Of a DNA stretch of 64,000 bases, positions 59,280-64,000 are shown in pieces. The stretch is from assembly GCF_003813865.1 (NCBI RefSeq), contig NZ_RMVG01000017.1, positions 1 to 64,000 on the forward strand. Direction: 5' to 3'. The notes under the pieces are model-generated. The model was not told the origin of the DNA, did not search any database, and saw only the letters and a program-made list of their open reading frames with translations. Each line of letters starts with the position of its first letter. Position 1 is the stretch's first letter. Origin of the DNA: Candidatus Pantoea deserta. GTDB lineage: Bacteria > Pseudomonadota > Gammaproteobacteria > Enterobacterales > Enterobacteriaceae. The translations under genes and the position numbers were made by a program.

Positions 59280-60347
59280 TTAAGCCTGCGGCTGAGTTAC
59301 AACGTCTTTGATACCTTTCACGTCGATTTCTACGCGACGGTCCGGCGCCAGGCAGTCGATCAGAGCCTGACGGCCTTTCACGCTGTCACAGGTGTTGCCG
59401 GTAACCGGGTTAGATTCACCCATACCGCGTGCAGAGATCTTGTTGGAAGGGATACCTTTAGATACCAGGTAGTCAACCACTGACTGAGCGCGTTTCTCAG
59501 ACAGTTTCTGGTTGTACTGTTCTGAACCGATGCGATCGGTGAAGCCCAGAACAACAACGGAACCGTCTTTCGGGTCCATTGAGCTCAGCTGGCTGTACAG
59601 CTGATCCAGAGCCTGCTGACCTTCCGGCTTCAGGGTAGATTTGTTGAAGGTGAACAGCACGTCAGACTTCAGGGTGAAACGCTTGGTTTCAACAACCGGA
59701 GCCGGGGCTGGAGCCGGAGCAACAACCGGTGCAACTTCATCCTGACCGAAGCGGTATGAAACGCCTACGCTCAGCATGCCGTTGTCAGGACGCGCGCCAA
59801 CAGTCTGTGCGTCGCCGATGTTGTTAACCCACTGGTAGTCCAGACGGGTAGCCCAGTTCTGGGTCAGAGCGTACTCAACGCCGACTGCTGCCAGCGGAGA
59901 AACGCCGGTGTCGTGGTCGCTGATGCGGCCGTTAACGCTGTTGTTCTGAGTCGCGTCAGCGCGCCATACCATACCACCCAGACGGGTGTAGATGTCCAGA
60001 TCGTCAGTGATCGGGTAGCTCAGTTTAGCAGCCAGCTGAACGCCTTGTGCTTTGAATGCGCCGTTGTTTACGGTGCCTTTGTTCGGCATACGGCCAAGCC
60101 AGTCGTAGCCCAGCTCGAAGCCCAGGTACGGGTTAGCCTGATAGCCTACGAACGCACCAGCGCCCAGCTGAGATTCATGGGTCGGGCCATTGTTGTTGCC
60201 ATAACCGTTACCGTAGTAACCAGTATCGTGATACTGAGACCAGCCCAGTTTAGCACCGGTATACCAGGTGTCATCTTTCGGAGCGGCCTGCGCTACGGTA
60301 GCGAAGCCAGCCAGTGCCACTGCAATTGCGATAGCTGTCTTTTTCAT
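59280..60347 (-). CDS. ompA: Outer membrane protein A
   Basis: 355 residues (346 in E. coli). An eight-strand barrel joins the outer membrane to peptidoglycan through a periplasmic domain. Signal peptide residues 1-21 end in AQA. The Ala-Pro linker [15 protein letters not shown] (near 205) leads to the OmpA_C domain with [20 protein letters not shown], which binds mDAP. Loop 1 has an inserted Tyr/Gly/Asn-rich stretch ([12 protein letters not shown]) compared with E. coli. The start at 60347 follows ACGAGGCGC, the E. coli ompA site where MicA RNA pairs. Strong codon bias. Confidence 0.97.
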   Translation of the reverse strand: MKKTAIAIAVALAGFATVAQAAPKDDTWYTGAKLGWSQYHDTGYYGNGYGNNNGPTHESQLGAGAFVGYQANPYLGFELGYDWLGRMPNKGTVNNGAFKAQGVQLAAKLSYPITDDLDIYTRLGGMVWRADATQNNSVNGRISDHDTGVSPLAAVGVEYALTQNWATRLDYQWVNNIGDAQTVGARPDNGMLSVGVSYRFGQDEVAPVVAPAPAPAPVVETKRFTLKSDVLFTFNKSTLKPEGQQALDQLYSQLSSMDPKDGSVVVLGFTDRIGSEQYNQKLSEKRAQSVVDYLVSKGIPSNKISARGMGESNPVTGNTCDSVKGRQALIDCLAPDRRVEIDVKGIKDVVTQPQA

Positions 60348-60483
60348 TTTGCGCCTCGTTATCATCCAAATAGGCAATGAGCAAAAAGGGATGCTCTTGG
60401 TTGTAATCCTTCGCCGGGTTAATACGCTCGCTTATGTCTCTACCGATAAAAAACGGAGATTATTGAGCACCCTGGCGAGGTAA

Positions 60484-60511
60484 AGTCTACAACGTGATTG
60501 GAAACTTACAA
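60484..60511 (-). promoter_or_regulatory. ompA promoter
   Basis: On the minus strand TTGTAA (60506-60511) and TAGACT (60484-60489) with 16-bp spacing nearly repeat the E. coli ompA promoter. The start near 60476 begins GCCAGGGTGCTC, as in E. coli, where the 5' leader forms a stem that stabilises the mRNA. The leader runs to 60348. Confidence 0.85.
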
Positions 60512-60699
60512 GTATGATGTGAGGGGATGCTGCAAAAAAACAGGGCGTTATACACACATTCTAACATTTGCCCCAACTTTCGTGCCGCTGCATTCCCTGG
60601 CAAAATGCAGCTAAACCATTGTCAAAGCTGGAGGGAAAAGAATCAGTGGTTTAGCTGAGGCGAAAAAGAGAAATGACCAAAGAAAAATCCTAAATTTAC

Positions 60700-61191
60700 T
60701 TAATGAAACAAATCCGACTGAATTTTTAGCCCTTTTGCTGGTCCCAGCGCAGCAGCCGATGCGCTGCTTGGCCGCATAATCAATCCCAGCGCCTTTCCTT
60801 CCGCCGCCGCCTGCTCTAACGCGCGACGTTCTTCATCTTCGATTTCGTAAGGTATCCAGGCCAGCACCACGCTGTAATTCCCTGTACGCAAAGCCTTAAT
60901 CATAGCCTCAACCGAGGTGCAGCGGTCAGAATCGGCGACATGCATGCTTTTCTCCAGCGGCAGGCCGGACTGCTGTAGCCAGGCGCGATTCAGCTTATGC
61001 GCGGGGGTTAACCACAGCTGCCAGCGAGACTCCTGGCTTAGCTGCTGGAGTAACGGTAGCAGCAACATTTGCATCATGCCGGGCTGTTCGCTGTAGCGTA
61101 GTTCCGTAATCCAGCCGCTATGCTGTGACGCTCTGGCGGCGGAAACGGGACGGTGAACAAAGCCTGCATTATTAACGTGTTGAGTACGCAT
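60700..61191 (-). CDS. sulA: SOS cell-division inhibitor SulA
   Basis: 163 residues (169 in E. coli). When DNA is damaged it binds FtsZ and blocks ring assembly; Lon degrades it afterwards. The core LLLPLLQQL...SRWQLWLTP and LRTGNYSVVLAW is well kept, and the C-terminal Lon-recognition region ends in histidine (KGLKIQSDLFH). The N-terminal 20 residues are variable. A LexA box lies directly upstream. Confidence 0.95.
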   Translation of the reverse strand: MRTQHVNNAGFVHRPVSAARASQHSGWITELRYSEQPGMMQMLLLPLLQQLSQESRWQLWLTPAHKLNRAWLQQSGLPLEKSMHVADSDRCTSVEAMIKALRTGNYSVVLAWIPYEIEDEERRALEQAAAEGKALGLIMRPSSASAAALGPAKGLKIQSDLFH

Positions 61192-61211
61192 AAGTTAATC
61201 GCTCAGTAATG

Positions 61212-61254
61212 AACTGTATGGATATACAGTAATGACTTCATGGGTAAAGATCAA
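61212..61254 (-). promoter_or_regulatory. sulA promoter with LexA box
   Basis: CTGTATGGATATACAG at 61214-61229 is a full CTGT-N8-ACAG LexA site. On the minus strand TTGATC (61249-61254) is the likely -35, and the LexA box covers the -10 region, as in E. coli sulA. Confidence 0.9.
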
Positions 61255-61400
61255 CCTCAAATTTGGAAAACGGCTCGCAAAAACAGCAGAAGGTCAGGCG
61301 GCAGCGCAATTATTAATTGAACCCTTAACTGATTTTTTATATCTCTAACGACCTGAAAACGATGGTTTTTTAATGATGCATCGCATAAGGAGAGCGAACC

Positions 61401-62012
61401 ATGAAAAAACAACATCCTGTGGTAGAGCGGTCCCGCGAACGCCTGGCGGCGCTGGGGCACATCGAGTCGCGTACCCAGTTCGGCGGCTATGCGCTGGCGG
61501 TAGAGAAGGTGGTGTTTGCCCTGATCAGCGATGATGCGCTTTATCTGCGAGCCAGCGAAGCATTACGGGAATATGCTGCGCGGCAACCGATGCAGCCGCT
61601 GGTGTTTCGCAAGCGCGGCGCCTCGGTCAGCCTGGACTACTATCGCGTTGACGATGCGCTGTGGCGCGATGCTGGCCAGCTGCTTGCTCTGTCCGCCGCG
61701 TCGCTGGATACGGCGCGACAGGCATCGCAGGCCAGGGAGAGGTCGTCACGGCTGAAAGATTTGCCGAATCTCAGTCTGCGCATGGAACTGCTGCTGCACG
61801 AAGCCGGCGTCAAAACCGTGCGCCATTTGCTGGAGCTGGGCGCGAAGCAGTGCTGGCTCAGACTCAGAGCCATTAACCAGCACGTTGGCCTTAAAACCTT
61901 ACTGGCGCTGGAGGGCGCGATAGAAGGGCGGCACGAGGCCGCTCTGCCGCAGGCGGTCAGAGCGGAGCTGAATGCGTGGTATCAGGAGACATTAAAGGCG
62001 TCCACCGTCTAA
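61401..62012 (+). CDS. sxy: Competence regulator Sxy (TfoX)
   Basis: 203 residues (209 in E. coli). Sxy acts with CRP at CRP-S sites to turn on competence genes. TfoX N-domain (VFALISDDALYLRA, YYRVDDALWRD) and C-domain (LKDLPNLSLRMELLLHEAGVKTVRHLLELGAKQCWLRLR) are both present. AAGGAGAG lies before the ATG. It faces yccS, and the two stop codons overlap by 4 bases. Confidence 0.94.
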   Translation: MKKQHPVVERSRERLAALGHIESRTQFGGYALAVEKVVFALISDDALYLRASEALREYAARQPMQPLVFRKRGASVSLDYYRVDDALWRDAGQLLALSAASLDTARQASQARERSSRLKDLPNLSLRMELLLHEAGVKTVRHLLELGAKQCWLRLRAINQHVGLKTLLALEGAIEGRHEAALPQAVRAELNAWYQETLKASTV

Positions 62013-64000
62013 GCTTCGGAAAGCGTGCGGCGCAGGCGGGCAATTTCCGGCAGCAACGCCACCAGTAAACCCAGCTGTTGTAAGACCAGAGGGGCGCGCG
62101 TCTCCTGGTTAGCCGCCAGCCTGCTGATGCGCTGCGTCAACGCGCTTTGCATTTTCTCCGCCTCTTCATTACTCACTACGTCGGTTTGCAGTACGTCTTC
62201 TACATAGCAAACCGTATCATCAAGCAGGGCCAGCAGCGCGCTGTCGGCAAGTTTATCGCGATGCGCGCCCAGCGCTGAGATGTAGCTTAAAAAAGAGTGG
62301 TTAAGACAGAGCAGTTGAAACGCCGTCTCTTTATGTCGGAGGTGGGTACGCGACTCGCCGCTCATATTGGAAACCACTGACGCCAGCTCTGCATCCGCAT
62401 TATGCGCGTCGCGACGCGCGATGCGGTAGGCAAGCCGGTTATCCTTGCCCTGATGATACTGCTCCATAATCGCGTCAAGATAACGACAGTTGGCATTCAG
62501 GGTTTTGTTCGCCACCACGGGCAGCTGACGAAAACGCCAGTCGGGCCAGATAAAGGCGACCGCCAGCCAGGCGAGGGCGCATCCCAGCAGCGTGTCAACG
62601 ATGCGCGGCAGCGCCACTTCAAATCCTTCGCCCAGCAAATTGAAACAGAGCAGCACCAGTAGCGTGATAAACAGCGTCGCCTGCGCGTACTGCACCTGAC
62701 GAAAGGCGAAAAAGAGCACGCCGCTTATGACGATCAGGATTAGCTGGCCTTCTGTCGAAGGCACCAGCCACAGCACCGGCAGCCCGATAGCGATGCCGGC
62801 CAGGGTGCCGGCAATACGCAACGCCAGCCTGCGTCGCGTGGCGTTGTAGTTAGGCTGACAGACAAACAGGCTGGTTAGCAGGATCCAGTAGCCGCGATCG
62901 AGACCGGTTAGCTGGATAAAGCCGTAGCCGATACAGAGCACCACGCTCATACGCACCGCATGGCGAAACAGCGCGGAGGACGGAGTCATATGCCGGCTCA
63001 GCCGCAGACGGATATCGCTCCAGCCGCTTAACCCTTCGCGAGAGAGCTGGTTATCGCTGAGCGGGGCGTCGCTGGCAAGCGACTGCTCTGATTCAATCGA
63101 TGCCAGCTGCGCGTCAATGGCGCGAAGATTGCGCAGCAGCCAGAACAGCGGGCGCAGATGCGGCGCGTCCGGCTCGTTTTGCTGCAAACGCTCCAGCGCG
63201 GTTTGCAGCCGATCGAAAGCGCGCTCAAAGCGCGCATCGTGCTCCCAGCGTTCGCGCAGCAGAATACACTGCGAAAGCTGGCGGCACGCCTGCGCCTGCA
63301 TATTGAGCAGGCGCTGAAAGCGGAACAGGATCTCGTTATAGCGCCAGTCGTCGCGCAGCAGATGATATTGCAGATGGGATGAGCTGGCGCGCTCGTGAAT
63401 ATCTTGCGCGACGAAGTAGTAGTGGAGGCTGCGGCGCGTGCTGCGCGAACCCCGATCGCCGCGCAGGCGGCTTTGCAGCGTGCTCTTGGTCAGATTAAGC
63501 TGCGCCACCAGCTGACTGTTCACCATGGCGGTACGGATCAGCGTGGCGTCATCCTGGGCGTCGCCGTCAGGATCAAACAGGTTTGCCTTGGCCTCCAGAT
63601 ACTGCGCCAGTTGCGCATAGCTGCCCGCCAGCTGCTCCTGTACTGGCCGCACAGGAAACATCAGATGACCCGCCAGGGTTAACAAATTGTACCAGAGCGC
63701 GCCGACCAGCAGCAGAATCGGCTGCATATACCACTGGGAGAATAGCCCAATGCCCAGCATGGTATAGACGGCAATTAACAATGCGCCAAAGGCGATAGTG
63801 GCATAACGCTGGCCCAGCGCGCCGAGCAGAATAAAGCCCCAGGTTGAGAGCGCCAGCCCAAAAATAAAGGCCAGCGGATGGGGAAACAGCCACTCGACGG
63901 AAACCGAGGCGATGCAAAAGCAGAGCAGCGTAATCAGCAGGTTACGCAGCCTGCCGCTAAGGCGATCGTCCAGATCGGCCAGCGCGGCCGCGACCACGCC
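62009..64000 (-). CDS. yccS: YccS, FUSC-family inner-membrane protein (partial, cut by window end)
   Basis: 663 codons lie in the window; by comparison with E. coli (about 717-720 residues) some 46-47 N-terminal residues lie beyond 64000. The frame reads on to the edge as Gly-Val-Val-Ala-Ala. Two blocks of hydrophobic segments (near the start and in residues about 330-480 of the visible part) flank soluble regions with HYYFVAQDIHERASSSH and RLAYRIARRDAHNADAELASV. Members of the FUSC/YccS family are thought to be exporters, but the substrate is not known. Confidence 0.93.
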   Translation of the reverse strand, partial: GVVAAALADLDDRLSGRLRNLLITLLCFCIASVSVEWLFPHPLAFIFGLALSTWGFILLGALGQRYATIAFGALLIAVYTMLGIGLFSQWYMQPILLLVGALWYNLLTLAGHLMFPVRPVQEQLAGSYAQLAQYLEAKANLFDPDGDAQDDATLIRTAMVNSQLVAQLNLTKSTLQSRLRGDRGSRSTRRSLHYYFVAQDIHERASSSHLQYHLLRDDWRYNEILFRFQRLLNMQAQACRQLSQCILLRERWEHDARFERAFDRLQTALERLQQNEPDAPHLRPLFWLLRNLRAIDAQLASIESEQSLASDAPLSDNQLSREGLSGWSDIRLRLSRHMTPSSALFRHAVRMSVVLCIGYGFIQLTGLDRGYWILLTSLFVCQPNYNATRRRLALRIAGTLAGIAIGLPVLWLVPSTEGQLILIVISGVLFFAFRQVQYAQATLFITLLVLLCFNLLGEGFEVALPRIVDTLLGCALAWLAVAFIWPDWRFRQLPVVANKTLNANCRYLDAIMEQYHQGKDNRLAYRIARRDAHNADAELASVVSNMSGESRTHLRHKETAFQLLCLNHSFLSYISALGAHRDKLADSALLALLDDTVCYVEDVLQTDVVSNEEAEKMQSALTQRISRLAANQETRAPLVLQQLGLLVALLPEIARLRRTLSEA

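Overview
The window is chromosomal DNA from a member of the Enterobacterales. Almost every gene has a clear Escherichia coli counterpart in the same order as the E. coli ycaO-to-yccS segment, and the set includes the order-typical MukBEF, MatP, ZapC, Rmf and SulA. Two genes expected from the E. coli map, ycaP (next to ycaO) and ycaL (between aroA and cmk), are missing, and the proteins differ from E. coli at many positions. This fits a relative outside the Escherichia/Salmonella group, probably Erwiniaceae (Pantoea, Mixta or Erwinia). The family is an inference; the order is well supported.

Layout, left to right: ycaO (-); serC-aroA, cmk, rpsA and ihfB (amino-acid, nucleotide and translation functions); comEC, msbA-lpxK, ycaQ, ycaR-kdsB (DNA uptake channel, lipid A export and synthesis, a DNA glycosylase, Kdo activation); ycbJ facing elyC; cmoM-mukF-mukE-mukB (tRNA modification and chromosome condensin); ldtD-mepK-ycbL (3-3 peptidoglycan crosslink synthesis and cleavage, glyoxalase-like hydrolase); aspC, ompF, asnS and pncB on the minus strand; pepN; and the ssuEADCB sulfonate-sulfur operon on the minus strand.

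The one accessory stretch follows, from 40605 to 45096, between ssuE and pyrD. E. coli K-12 carries the elf/ycb fimbrial cluster at this junction. Here there is a 770-bp AT-rich region without a convincing gene, then a family-2 glycosyltransferase, a Wzx/MVF-type flippase and a second, related family-2 glycosyltransferase. There is no polymerase, initiating transferase or ligase beside them. This is the best candidate in the window for an undescribed function: a small surface-glycan assembly and export module that would have to borrow its remaining steps from elsewhere.

After the island the core order resumes: pyrD, zapC facing ycbX, rlmL-uup-pqiABC, rmf facing fabA, lonH, matP facing ompA, sulA, sxy facing yccS. 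The last is cut by the window end. Much of the window concerns the cell envelope (MsbA, LpxK, KdsB, ElyC, LdtD, MepK, OmpF, OmpA, PqiABC, FabA) and chromosome organisation and division (MukBEF, MatP, ZapC, SulA, IHF). Several regulatory sites can be read directly: a LexA box at sulA, E. coli-like promoters and leaders of ompF and ompA, a probable FabR operator at fabA, a terminator-like hairpin between serC and aroA, and many intrinsic terminators. No rRNA, tRNA, insertion sequence, prophage or CRISPR array was seen.
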